Origin: Palleronia sediminis
Lineage (GTDB): Bacteria > Pseudomonadota > Alphaproteobacteria > Rhodobacterales > Rhodobacteraceae
Direction of reading: 5' to 3'
Length of the DNA stretch: 64,000 nucleotides
NCBI RefSeq assembly: GCF_004358695.1
Contig: NZ_SNAA01000012.1
Span: 62,001-126,000, forward strand
Position 1 is the stretch's first letter; each line of letters starts with the position of its first letter. Positions 23,643-32,429 of the stretch are shown piece after piece. The notes beneath the pieces were generated by a model that was not told the origin of the DNA, ran no database searches, and saw only the letters and a list, made by a program, of their open reading frames with translations. The position numbers and the translations under genes were made by a program.

Positions 23643-25631
23643 ATGCTGGACTATCTTGCGCAGGCGCTGACGCCGCTGAACGTGCTGTTCGCCCTGGGCG
23701 GCGTGGCGGCGGGCACGGTGATCGGCTCGATACCCGGCCTGACCGCGACCATGGCAGTCGCAGTGCTGGTGCCGATCACATTCGCCATGGACCCCGCCAG
23801 CGCGCTGATCCTGCTGGGCGCGATCTATACCGGCGCGATCTATGGCGGCGCCTATGCCGCGATCCTGCTCAACACCCCCGGCACGCCGTCGGCCATCGCG
23901 ACGACCTTTGACGGCTACCCGATGGCCAAGCGGGGCGACGGGGATCTGGCCGTGTCGATCGCCTGCCTGTCCTCGCTGATCGGCGGGCTGGTAGGCGCCG
24001 CCGCCCTGTTGCTGCTGGCGCCGCCGCTGGCCCGCGCGGCGCTGGCCTTTGGCCCGGTGGAATATTTCTGGCTGGCCGTGTTCGGGCTGTCGCTGATCTC
24101 GGCCCTGTCGACCGGAAACGTCATCAAGGGGCTGATCGGGGCGAGTTTCGGATTGCTGCTGGCGACCATCGGCATTTCCGAGACGAGCGCGCAGGTGCGG
24201 TTCACCTTTGGCTCGAACACCCTCCTGGGCGGGATCGAGATCGTCTCGGCGCTGATCGGGCTTTACTGCATACCGGTGCTGATGGACCTCGTCGCGACCT
24301 CGGACCGGCACCTGTCGAAACCCGAGGCGACCCGCGGCTTTCGCCTGCCCGAGGCCGTCTCCGCACTGATGCGCAACAAGGTCAACGTGATCCGGTCCTC
24401 GGTGATCGGCACGCTTGTCGGGGCGCTGCCCGGCGCCGGCGGCTCGATCGCGGGACTCGTCGCCTATTCCGAGGCGCGGCGTTCCGGCAAGGGCGCCGAA
24501 CGCTATGGCGAGGGCAATCCGGGCGGCATCGTCGCCACGGAATCCGCCAACAACGCGACCGTGGGCGGCGGCTTCATCCCGACGCTGGTGCTGGGGATTC
24601 CGGGCACGCCGCCCGATGCCGTGATCCTCGGCGCGCTGCTGGTGCAGGGCGTGCGGACGGGGCCCGCTCTTTTCGCCGATGGCTCGAGCATCGTCTATAC
24701 ATTCGTCTTCGGCCTGTTCCTCGCCACCCTGCTGATGCTGCCCGTGGGGCTCCTGATCGGCCGCTTTGCCTATGGGGCCATCGTGCAGGCGCCCAAGATG
24801 GCCCTGGTGCCGGTGGTGGCCTTCATGACGGTGATCGGTGCATTCGCGATCCGGAACTCGCTGTCGGACGTGGGCATCATGATCGTGCTGGGCGTGATCG
24901 GCTGGACGGTCCAGCGGCGCGGGTTCGACGTCTCGCCCATCGTGCTGGGGCTGATCCTCGGGTCCATCGCCGAAAAGGGGTTCGTGCAGGGCTGGACCAT
25001 CGGAGACGCGATGGGCAACGTCTGGGGCCAGTTCTTCGGCCGGCCGCTGGCGCAGGTCATCATCGTCCTGGCGATCCTGAGTGCCGCTTACCCCGCCTTT
25101 CCATGGGCGCGACGGTTGATCGCACAGCGTCGCGACCCCGGGCCCGCCACGGCCCCGCCCCCCCGCGCGGGCGAAACCGCACCGCCGCGCGCGCGGCTTG
25201 CCGATGCGCTGGCGCTATCGGTTTTCGGCGCGGTCGCGATCGTGGTGATTGTGCAGGCGCGGGGGCTGAACGCCGATGCGGCCGTGTTCCCGCGCACCGT
25301 CGCCTGGGCCATGCTGGCTTTCGTCGCGCTGGCCGCGATCCGGCTGGTGGTGCTGAAACGGGCGGCGCGGCCCGCCCCGGCGCGGGGGCGCGCGCGAACC
25401 GCCATCGTGCCGGTGGCGATGCTGGGGGCGGTCGCCCTGATCCCGGCGGTGGGTTTCCTCGTCGGCGGCGTCGCGTTGGCGCTGGTCCTCATGGCCGCCG
25501 CCTATCACCGCGACGGCGAAGGCGGCCGGGCCATCGTGAGCGTGGCGGGCGTCGTCGCGGTCGTGATCGGCGTCACGCTGGCCTTCCGCGAGCTTCTGGC
25601 CGTGCCCCTGCCGGGCGGGACGCTGTTCTAG
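23643..25631 (+). CDS. Tripartite tricarboxylate transporter permease, TctA-TctB fusion
   Basis: Membrane protein of 662 residues. Residues about 1-495 are TctA: GSIPGLTATMAVA, the GAIYGGAYAAILLNTPGTP signature, PGAGGSIAG and GIPGTPPDAVILGALL. Residues about 520-660 form four further hydrophobic segments matching the small TctB subunit (starting ADALALSVFGAVAIVV). The subunits are usually separate, with tctB before tctA, so a TctA-TctB single chain is less usual. ATG at 23643 has GGGGG seven bases upstream; ATG 23628 is an alternative. It ends the tctC-tctAB operon and meets a convergent RND gene. Confidence 0.9.
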   Translation: MLDYLAQALTPLNVLFALGGVAAGTVIGSIPGLTATMAVAVLVPITFAMDPASALILLGAIYTGAIYGGAYAAILLNTPGTPSAIATTFDGYPMAKRGDGDLAVSIACLSSLIGGLVGAAALLLLAPPLARAALAFGPVEYFWLAVFGLSLISALSTGNVIKGLIGASFGLLLATIGISETSAQVRFTFGSNTLLGGIEIVSALIGLYCIPVLMDLVATSDRHLSKPEATRGFRLPEAVSALMRNKVNVIRSSVIGTLVGALPGAGGSIAGLVAYSEARRSGKGAERYGEGNPGGIVATESANNATVGGGFIPTLVLGIPGTPPDAVILGALLVQGVRTGPALFADGSSIVYTFVFGLFLATLLMLPVGLLIGRFAYGAIVQAPKMALVPVVAFMTVIGAFAIRNSLSDVGIMIVLGVIGWTVQRRGFDVSPIVLGLILGSIAEKGFVQGWTIGDAMGNVWGQFFGRPLAQVIIVLAILSAAYPAFPWARRLIAQRRDPGPATAPPPRAGETAPPRARLADALALSVFGAVAIVVIVQARGLNADAAVFPRTVAWAMLAFVALAAIRLVVLKRAARPAPARGRARTAIVPVAMLGAVALIPAVGFLVGGVALALVLMAAAYHRDGEGGRAIVSVAGVVAVVIGVTLAFRELLAVPLPGGTLF

Positions 25632-25639
25632 CCGCCCCG

Positions 25640-25675
25640 CGCCCCGGCGCGACACGGGAATGTCACGCCGGGGCG
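25640..25675. terminator. Stem between convergent tctAB and RND genes
   Basis: CGCCCCGGCG (25640-25649) pairs with CGCCGGGGCG (25666-25675). The right arm starts directly after the RND stop codon on the plus strand map, and there is no clear T run. It may serve both transcripts. Confidence 0.4.
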
Positions 25676-28600
25676 GATGCCTTGGCCGCCGCGCGGCCCC
25701 GGCCCAGCATCAGCATGGCCGGGGTGACGACCAGCGTCAGAACGGTCGCGACAACGAGCCCCCCGGCGATGGCCGAGGAAAGCTCGGTCCAGTACTGGGT
25801 CGAGGGCGCGCCGAACGCGATCTCGCGTGTCGCGAAATTGAGGTTCATGCCCAGCACCATGGGCATGAGGCCCAGCGCGGTCGTCACCGAGGTCAAAAGG
25901 ACCGGCCGCAGGCGTTGCGCGCCGGTGCGGATCGCCGCCTCGCGCGGGGCCATGCCGCCGCGCCTGAGATCGTTGAACGTGTCGATCAGGACGATGTTGT
26001 TGTTCACCACGATCCCGGCCAGCGCGATCACGCCGACCCCGCCCATCACGATCCCGAAGGGACGGTCCGTGACCACCAGCCCCAGCAACACACCCGCGAC
26101 GGAAAAGACGATGGCACTCATCACGATGAAGGCCTGCCGGAAGCTGTTGAACTGCAACACCAGGATGAGGAGCATCCCCACCACCGCCGCCGCGAAGGCC
26201 CCGATAAGGAAGCTCGCGGCCTCCTGCTGGTCTTCGGCCTCGCCACCAAAGGTCCATTCGACCCCGTCGGGCAGATCCGCCTCTGTCAGCGCCGCGTCGA
26301 GCGCGGCGATCCGTTCGCTGACCAGCGCACCGGGCGCGACGTCGGATTCGATCGTGACCACGCGGCGTTCGTCGATGCGGCGGATGGCGCCGACGCGGTC
26401 GGTCGGCGCAAAGGTGACGAAGTTCGAGATCGGCACCAGCCCCGCCGAGGTCGGAACGCGCAGGTCGGCAAGCTCGGCCAGCGACCGCGCGTCGCGGGGA
26501 AAGCGCACCCGGATATCGAGCGCGCCATCCGCGTCCGAGGGGCGGTAATCCGCCACCGCGATGCCCTGGGTCAAAAGTTGCACCGCCTGCCCCAAAAGCG
26601 ATACATCGGCCCCGTAACGCGCGGCCTCGGCCCGGTCGACGAGGATCGACACCTCGACACCCGGCAGGGACCGGTTGTCCGATATATCGGTGAACCCGCC
26701 AAGCTCCTCCATCAGCGACAGGGCGCGGTCGACGGCCCGGTCCTGCGCGGCCGGATCCTGCGCCCGGATCTGGAGGTTCACGGGCTTTCCGACGGATGGC
26801 CCGCCGCTGACGGTGCGCACCTGCACGTCGATCCCGGCGATATCGGCGGCGGCCTCGCGTACGTCCTCGCCGATCTCGGCGGCGGTGCGGCGCGTATCCC
26901 AGTCGATCAGGTCGAGCTGGACGGTGCCGATCACCTCTTCGTCGCCGCCCTGCCCGCCCTGCCCGGTGCGGGCATAGACCGTCGCCACCTCGTCGAAACC
27001 GAGAAGACGCCGTTCGACCGCGCGCACCAGCGTGTCACGCTCCCAGATCGAGAGGTTGTCGCGCGCCCGCACCTCGACGGACATGAACTCGGGCTCTACC
27101 GACGGAAAGAACGTCACGCCGCGGCCGAACTCCCCATAGGCGGCGAAGGCCCCCAAAAGCAGCGCGACGGCCATCAACACGGTCGTCAGCGGCCGAAGCA
27201 CGGCCCATTCGAGCACGCGGACATAGGCCCCTGTCAGGCCGCCGATCTCGCGCGGATCGCCCTGCTCGGCCGCGAAAAGCGCCCTCTTGGCCGCGGCCGA
27301 TTGCGCCTGCCGCCGCCCGATCAGCCCACCCATCACGGGAATGAAGATCAGCGCCATGAAAAGCGATGCCGTCAGCGTCAAAAGGACCGTCACGGGCAGG
27401 AATTTCATGAACTCGCCCGTCACGCCCCCCCAGAACAGCAGCGGGAAGAACACGCTGAGCGTCGTCGCGGTCGAGGCAATGATAGGCCATGCCATGCGCT
27501 TGGCGGCGGCGGCATAGGCTTCGGGCGCGTCGGCCCCCTCCTGCATTCGCCGGTCGGCAAGCTCGACCGTGACGATGGCCCCGTCGACCAGCATCCCCAC
27601 GACGAGGATCAGCGAGAACAGCACGACGATGTTCATCGTGTAGCCCATGAACCAGAGCGCGGCGACACCCGCGAGGAACGCACCCGGAATGGCGAGCCCC
27701 ACCAGCAGCGCCGAGCGTGGACCGAGGGCCAGCACCACCACCAGCATGACGAGGATCACCGCGGCAATCACGTTCGCCTCGAGATCGGAGAGCAGCGTTT
27801 CGACCTGTTCGGACTGGTCCTGGAGATAGGTGATCTCGATGGTGTCGGGCCAATCCTGTGCCAAATCCTCGATCACGGCGCGGGCCTGCGCGACCGTGTC
27901 GATGATATTCGCGCCCGAGCGTTTGACGATCTCGAGAGACAGCGCCGGCTGGCCGTCGATCCGGGCGAAACCGTCCGGCTCTTCGAAGGTGCGGCGCACC
28001 TGCGCCACGTCGGCAAAGGTCACAACCGCATCGTCGCTGACCTTGACCGGCAGATCCATCACGTCCGAGGCATCCTCGATCAGCCCCGGTACCTTGAGCA
28101 CGATGCGCCCGCCCCCGGTCTCGATGGCGCCGGCGGCGATCAGGCGGTTGTTGCGCTGAAGCTGGCTGATCAGCTCGTCGAAGCTGAGATTGTAGGTCTG
28201 GAACACGGTCGGATCGATCAGGACCTCCAGAAACTCGTCGCGCTGGCCGCCGATATCGACCTCGAGCACGCCGGGCAGCCCTTCGAGCGCCTCGGACGCC
28301 TCATCGGCCAGATCGTTCAGCGTGCGTTCGGGAACGGGGCCGGACAGAACGACCGTGACGATGGGAAACAGGGCGGTGTTGATCTCGGTCACGCGCAGGT
28401 CGGTGGCATCGTCGGGCAATTCGCCCTGCACCCGGTCCGTCGCCTCGCGCACGCGGCGCAGCGCCTCGTCGACATCGCCGCCCGCGGCGAATTCGAGCTG
28501 GACGGAGGCGAACCCCTCGGCCGCCTCTGACCGCATTTCCTGCAGATCCTCGATGGCGCCGAACTCGGTCTCCATTGGACGCAGGAGCAGACGCTCGGCA

Positions 28601-28776
28601 TCGCTGGGGCTGATCCCCTCGATCGCGGTCGAGACATAGACCAGCGGCAGCGGCACCTCGGGCGTCGATTCCTTGGGGATGGCGACATAGGCGATGCCCC
28701 CGATGACCAGAAGGAAGGCGAGAAAGATCGCCACGACACGCGAGCGGGAAAAGGCCGCGTCGATGATGGCGTTCAT
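25663..28776 (-). CDS. RND-family efflux pump inner-membrane transporter (AcrB-like)
   Basis: Transporter of 1037 residues with the RND plan: one N-terminal helix, a large periplasmic loop, six helices, a second loop and five final helices. The TM4 proton-relay segment reads VVGMLVDGAIVTVE: the first Asp of the AcrB pair is present but the second is Gly. Other family signs are YVAIPKESTPEVPLP near the N-terminus, and near the C-terminus a helix with GVIALAGIVVNNNIVLID. It is translationally coupled to the membrane fusion gene (overlap of four bases). No TolC-type gene is present in the window. Likely exports drugs, fatty acids or other hydrophobic compounds; substrate unknown. Confidence 0.92.
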   Translation of the reverse strand: MNAIIDAAFSRSRVVAIFLAFLLVIGGIAYVAIPKESTPEVPLPLVYVSTAIEGISPSDAERLLLRPMETEFGAIEDLQEMRSEAAEGFASVQLEFAAGGDVDEALRRVREATDRVQGELPDDATDLRVTEINTALFPIVTVVLSGPVPERTLNDLADEASEALEGLPGVLEVDIGGQRDEFLEVLIDPTVFQTYNLSFDELISQLQRNNRLIAAGAIETGGGRIVLKVPGLIEDASDVMDLPVKVSDDAVVTFADVAQVRRTFEEPDGFARIDGQPALSLEIVKRSGANIIDTVAQARAVIEDLAQDWPDTIEITYLQDQSEQVETLLSDLEANVIAAVILVMLVVVLALGPRSALLVGLAIPGAFLAGVAALWFMGYTMNIVVLFSLILVVGMLVDGAIVTVELADRRMQEGADAPEAYAAAAKRMAWPIIASTATTLSVFFPLLFWGGVTGEFMKFLPVTVLLTLTASLFMALIFIPVMGGLIGRRQAQSAAAKRALFAAEQGDPREIGGLTGAYVRVLEWAVLRPLTTVLMAVALLLGAFAAYGEFGRGVTFFPSVEPEFMSVEVRARDNLSIWERDTLVRAVERRLLGFDEVATVYARTGQGGQGGDEEVIGTVQLDLIDWDTRRTAAEIGEDVREAAADIAGIDVQVRTVSGGPSVGKPVNLQIRAQDPAAQDRAVDRALSLMEELGGFTDISDNRSLPGVEVSILVDRAEAARYGADVSLLGQAVQLLTQGIAVADYRPSDADGALDIRVRFPRDARSLAELADLRVPTSAGLVPISNFVTFAPTDRVGAIRRIDERRVVTIESDVAPGALVSERIAALDAALTEADLPDGVEWTFGGEAEDQQEAASFLIGAFAAAVVGMLLILVLQFNSFRQAFIVMSAIVFSVAGVLLGLVVTDRPFGIVMGGVGVIALAGIVVNNNIVLIDTFNDLRRGGMAPREAAIRTGAQRLRPVLLTSVTTALGLMPMVLGMNLNFATREIAFGAPSTQYWTELSSAIAGGLVVATVLTLVVTPAMLMLGRGRAAAKASAPA

Positions 28777-29906
28777 CGTTGCGCCTCCGCCGAGGCGGAC
28801 GCGGTTTCGGGGCGGGCGCGAACCTCTTCGCCGCCGCGCACGAAACCCTGACCCACGGTGATGAGATCCGCCTGATCGGGCAGCCCCGTGACCCAGATCC
28901 CGCCAATCTCGGCGCGGGCCACCTCGATGGGGTAAAAGACAACCCGGCCGTCCTCGACCGTCTTGACGCCCGTCTCGCCCTCTTCGTTCAGCGACACGAT
29001 GGAGGACGGCACGAAATGCGCGCGCGCCTCGCCGGTTGGGATCACGACGCGCGCGGATATGCCTGCGGGGATATCGCCATCCTCGTTCGGCACCTCGATT
29101 TCCGCCAGAAAGGTCCGGGTCTGCGTGGCGGCGGCGGTTCCGACAAAGGTCACGCGCCCCTCGCGGGTCTCGCCGGTGATGAAGCGGACCTCGGCCGGTT
29201 GGCCGTCGCGGATCGCGCCGAGCGACTGCTGGGGCACCTGCACCGCCACCGTCAGCGGGCGGTTGTCGACGAGCCGCGCGACCTCGGCGCCGGCGGAAAC
29301 GAACTCGCCCTTGTCGAGCGTCATCGTCTCGAGCCTCCCACCGAAAGGTGCAACGATTTCAGTGCTTTCCAATCCGGTTTCCGCGGCGACGACCTGTGCC
29401 TCGGCAGCCGCCAGGGCGGCGCGGGCCTGTGCGACGCGATCCTCGGTCGACACACCTCGGTCGAGCAGTTGCTGCGCGTTCTCGAGCTCGCGGCGGGCGC
29501 GCGCGGCCTCCTCGCGAGCACCGGCAAGATCGGCGTCGAGCCGGTCGGCTGAAAGGCGCGCGATCACCTCGCCCTCCTCGACGCGGGCGCCCTTGGGGAC
29601 GAGCACCTCGGCCACGTCGCCCGACGTCTCGGCGCGGACCATGGTATCGCGGTCGGGCTGGGCCTGACCCTCGGCCCGGAAATAGAGCGTGACCGTCTCG
29701 GCCGTCGAGGGCCGGACCGCCACCGATACGGGCGCAGTTTCCACCGGTCCCTCGGCCGGTGCGTCGTCGTCGGAGGGGAACAGATAGCCGCTGCCCATCC
29801 AGGCGATGATGGCGACGGCGAGGATGCCCGCGATCCAGGCCGAACGTTTCGCGCCCGGATCGTCCTCGAAACGCATCGGCCGGGGGCCTTGTTCGCTATC
29901 CGTCAT
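28773..29906 (-). CDS. RND efflux periplasmic adaptor (membrane fusion protein)
   Basis: Adaptor of 377 residues. One N-terminal membrane anchor (SAWIAGILAVAIIAWMGSGY) is followed by a lipoyl half-motif (MVRAETSGDVAEVLVPKGA), a coiled-coil hairpin rich in Ala, Arg and Glu at about 130-190, the second lipoyl half (IVAPFGGRLE) and a beta-barrel. ATG at 29906 precedes the natural MTDSEQ leader; the longer frame to 30017 has no support. It is the first gene of the efflux operon and overlaps the transporter start. It would link the transporter to an outer-membrane channel encoded elsewhere. Confidence 0.9.
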   Translation of the reverse strand: MTDSEQGPRPMRFEDDPGAKRSAWIAGILAVAIIAWMGSGYLFPSDDDAPAEGPVETAPVSVAVRPSTAETVTLYFRAEGQAQPDRDTMVRAETSGDVAEVLVPKGARVEEGEVIARLSADRLDADLAGAREEAARARRELENAQQLLDRGVSTEDRVAQARAALAAAEAQVVAAETGLESTEIVAPFGGRLETMTLDKGEFVSAGAEVARLVDNRPLTVAVQVPQQSLGAIRDGQPAEVRFITGETREGRVTFVGTAAATQTRTFLAEIEVPNEDGDIPAGISARVVIPTGEARAHFVPSSIVSLNEEGETGVKTVEDGRVVFYPIEVARAEIGGIWVTGLPDQADLITVGQGFVRGGEEVRARPETASASAEAQR

Positions 29907-30047
29907 GCCGCCGGTCCTTTGTGCAACACGGGCGACAGGGGGCGCACCGTTCCGGCTTGGTATAGCGCAAGCCACGCGGGGAGGTAGCCTTGCCGCCAGA
30001 AAGGCCGGCGCCACCATGTCGGCGGGCCGGCCATTCGCGCAAACCTT

Positions 30048-30527
30048 CTAGTTCGCGTCGCGGTCGGAGTTCTGGCGATCCTGCCGGGTCTTGCCCTTTT
30101 TCTCGCCATCCTTGCGGGGCTTGGGCATCATGCGATCGTCATGCCCCATGAAGGCGCGCAGTTCTTTTGCATTGATACGGCCGTTATCGTCCGCATCCGC
30201 AACGGCGAACATCCGGCCCAGAACGGCCTCGAGTTCGTCGAGCGACAGCGCCCCGTCGCCGTTCGCGTCCAGCATGGCGATCATCATGGCCGGCATCATC
30301 GAATTGCCCATACGGCCGCGCATTCCCGAGCCGTCGCCATACATCCGGCCGTGATGCGACATGCCCTGCATACCGTCCATCCCGTGCATACCCTGCATGC
30401 CGGTCATGCCCTGCATCTCCTGCCGGTCGGCCGGTCCGGCCATGTTGCCCTGGCGATGCTGATCGGCCAACGCCCCGGTTCCCATCAGCGCGAGCGCAAC
30501 GGCGCCCATTCCCAAAGTCGTTTTCAT
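30048..30527 (-). CDS. Secreted methionine-rich EF-hand protein
   Basis: Small exported protein of 159 residues. A signal peptide ends near residue 22 (GALADQ). Residues about 38-56 are a tandem of GM-x repeats (GMxGMxGMxGM), then GRM and SMMP stretches. Two EF-hand loops follow: DANGDGALSLDE and DADDNGRINAKE, with the expected acidic positions 1, 3, 5 and 12. The C-terminus is strongly basic (KPRKDGEKKGKTRQDRQ). EF-hands suggest calcium binding in the periplasm. Met-rich repeats are known to bind copper or silver, so a double metal role is possible but unproven. It stands alone between the RND operon and the ArsR gene. Confidence 0.75.
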   Translation of the reverse strand: MKTTLGMGAVALALMGTGALADQHRQGNMAGPADRQEMQGMTGMQGMHGMDGMQGMSHHGRMYGDGSGMRGRMGNSMMPAMMIAMLDANGDGALSLDELEAVLGRMFAVADADDNGRINAKELRAFMGHDDRMMPKPRKDGEKKGKTRQDRQNSDRDAN

Positions 30528-30599
30528 CGGAGTGATCCTTTGTCAGGTGGTCCGCCCCATCAACGGCCTCGAACGTGGACAGTTTCCTCGGGTCGCATT

Positions 30600-30938
30600 T
30601 CATCCATCCGCGCAATAAATGCCATAAAGCGCCCCGATCATGCGGTGCACGCGCGGGTCAGCGATGCTGTAATAGATCGTTTGCCTGTCGCGCCGCGTCT
30701 CGACCATGCCGGCGGCGCGCAATCGCGCCAGATGCTGGCTCAGCGCGGACTGGCTGAGATCGAGCTGGGCGCGCAGATCGCCCACAGACCTTTCTCCGTC
30801 GAGCAGGTGGCAGAGCACCATCAGCCTGTTCGCATTCGACAGAAGCGCGAGATGACCGGCAACCTCGCCCGCACGCCGATAAAGCACATCGAGCGGGGGA
30901 CGGCCCGCATCCATATCAGGTTTGACTAATTTAGACAT
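30600..30938 (-). CDS. ArsR/SmtB-family repressor, BigR/SqrR-like persulfide sensor
   Basis: Winged-helix repressor of 112 residues. The recognition helix lies in LSQSALSQHLARLRAAGMVETRRD. Two cysteines, Cys43 (MVLCHLL) and Cys109 (IYC), are 66 residues apart, the same spacing as the persulfide-sensing pair Cys41/Cys107 of SqrR. The C-terminal LYGIYC resembles LYTIFC of BigR. In these relatives sulfane sulfur joins the cysteines and relieves repression of sulfide-detoxification genes. The gene is divergent from a persulfide dioxygenase and a rhodanese, exactly the expected targets. Metal-binding motifs of classic ArsR are not apparent. Confidence 0.85.
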   Translation of the reverse strand: MSKLVKPDMDAGRPPLDVLYRRAGEVAGHLALLSNANRLMVLCHLLDGERSVGDLRAQLDLSQSALSQHLARLRAAGMVETRRDRQTIYYSIADPRVHRMIGALYGIYCADG

Positions 30939-31106
30939 GGCTTACCTATGGGCCATGATGCAGAACGACGCAATGAAGCCATCGGAAAGATGCCGCATCG
31001 TCGCAGCCCCCCTGCCCCGCCCCGAAGGTTCAGGGTCGCGGTCGACGTTTACGGTCTTCGATCCCGTCTCGATTTCGCCGACCTCCATGCCAGACGGAGC
31101 ACGACC
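30939..31106. promoter_or_regulatory. Divergent control region of the persulfide module
   Basis: Region between the repressor and the persulfide dioxygenase genes. An inverted repeat CATGGC-N10-GCCATG spans 30936-30957, overlapping the repressor start codon, and a TTGACT at 30922-30927 could be a -35 element for the rightward operon. Repressor binding here is inferred from position. Confidence 0.4.
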
Positions 31107-32018
31107 ATGTCCAAACTGAACGAGCCCATCATCCGACACTCCGCATCGCGCGGCGCCGACAGCCCCGATGTCTGGGGCATCTATGAGCCCGATACCGGGT
31201 CGATCCAGTATGTCTGTGCCGATCCCGCGACGAAAAAGGCCGCGCTGATCGACGTCGTGTTGAACTTTGACCCTGCCAGTTTCGCGTTGGATACGCGCAG
31301 CATGGATCAGGTTCTGGATCTCGTGGATAAGCAAGGGCTTGAGGTCGAATGGATCCTCGATACGCACCCCCATGCGGACCATGTCATGGCCTCGTCCCGG
31401 CTGAAATCGCGCACCGGGGCGCCGAACGGAATTGGCGAAAGGACACGCGATATCGCGGAGCTTTGGCGGGGATATTACAACACGCCTGACGCGTTCGACC
31501 CGGACCGCGACTTTGATCGGCTGTTCGCCGATGGCGACCGCTTTGCGCTCGGCGATCTCGAGATGCGGGTCATGCTGTCGCCGGGCCATACGCTGGGCTC
31601 GATCACCTTCGTCTGCGGCGATGCCGCATTCGTCCATGACACGCTGATGCAACCCGATAGCGGGACGTCACGGGCCGATTTTCCCGGCGGCAGCGCCGAG
31701 GATCTGTGGAATTCGCTGCAAGCGATCCTTTCCCTGCCCGACGAGACCCGCCTGTTCATCGGCCATGACTACGGTGCCGAGGGACGGGATGAACCCGAAT
31801 GGGAGGCAAGCGTTGCGACCCACAAGGCCGAGAACATCCATCTGAAGGGCGGTGGTACGAAATGGGAGTACATCGAGCGGCGGAACAAGCGCGACGCGAC
31901 CCTGGCGCTGCCCGACCGGATGCTGGCCGCGTTGCAGATGAACCTGCGCGCCGGGCAGTTGCCCGAAGCCGAGGACGACGGCGCGCATTACCTCAAGATG
32001 CCGGTGAACAAGTTCTGA
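31107..32018 (+). CDS. Metallo-beta-lactamase-fold persulfide dioxygenase (Blh/ETHE1-like)
   Basis: Enzyme of 303 residues with the metallo-beta-lactamase fold. The metal motif is THPHADH around residue 88, the second histidine lies in LSPGHTLGS, the bridging Asp in FVHDTLMQPD and a further histidine in FIGHDYG. The DTLMQPDSGTSRADFPGG stretch is typical of the Blh group of persulfide dioxygenases, which oxidise glutathione persulfide to sulfite. GGAG lies before the ATG at 31107. It is followed by a rhodanese and faces a BigR/SqrR-like repressor, matching known sulfide-detoxification operons. Confidence 0.87.
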   Translation: MSKLNEPIIRHSASRGADSPDVWGIYEPDTGSIQYVCADPATKKAALIDVVLNFDPASFALDTRSMDQVLDLVDKQGLEVEWILDTHPHADHVMASSRLKSRTGAPNGIGERTRDIAELWRGYYNTPDAFDPDRDFDRLFADGDRFALGDLEMRVMLSPGHTLGSITFVCGDAAFVHDTLMQPDSGTSRADFPGGSAEDLWNSLQAILSLPDETRLFIGHDYGAEGRDEPEWEASVATHKAENIHLKGGGTKWEYIERRNKRDATLALPDRMLAALQMNLRAGQLPEAEDDGAHYLKMPVNKF

Positions 32019-32032
32019 AAGAAGCAAGAAGC

Positions 32033-32419
32033 ATGGCTAAATCCATGAATGACCTGCTGGAAGAGGCGCGATCCCGCGTCGATACGGTCGATCCCGCTGA
32101 CGTCTATGAGGCGACCGGCGGCGAGGACATCGTGCTCGACGTGCGCGAACCGAGCGAGTTGGAAAGCGACGGTGCCATCGACGGCGCCGTTCACGTGCCC
32201 CGCGGAATGCTCGAGATGCAGGCCGATCCGGATACCGGAAAGAGCAACGCGCGGCTGACCGGCCTGCGGGGTAGCGAGGGACGGGTGCATGTCCTCTGCG
32301 CCTCGGGCGCGCGCGCCGCGATGGCGGCGGATACGCTGCGGGTCATGGGATACCGGGCGACCGTCATCGAGGGTGGGCTCGAGGGGTGGAAAAAGGCGGG
32401 TCTTCCGGTTGCAGGCTAG
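32033..32419 (+). CDS. Single-domain rhodanese (sulfurtransferase)
   Basis: Protein of 128 residues with one rhodanese domain: IVLDVREPSELESDG near the N-terminus, GAVHVPRGMLE, and the active-site loop VLCASGARAAMAAD with catalytic Cys and the CxxGxR pattern. It transfers sulfane sulfur, here probably between glutathione persulfide, sulfite and thiosulfate. It lies 14 bases after the persulfide dioxygenase and is presumably co-transcribed under the divergent repressor. It ends ten bases from the convergent parB gene. Confidence 0.88.
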   Translation: MAKSMNDLLEEARSRVDTVDPADVYEATGGEDIVLDVREPSELESDGAIDGAVHVPRGMLEMQADPDTGKSNARLTGLRGSEGRVHVLCASGARAAMAADTLRVMGYRATVIEGGLEGWKKAGLPVAG

Positions 32420-32429
32420 GCTCGAACGG

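Noticed and set aside
30399-30460. Repeated GM-x coding units considered as a CRISPR-like or minisatellite repeat
   Set aside because: Units are nine bases or so, imperfect and in frame in a coding sequence; no spacer structure.
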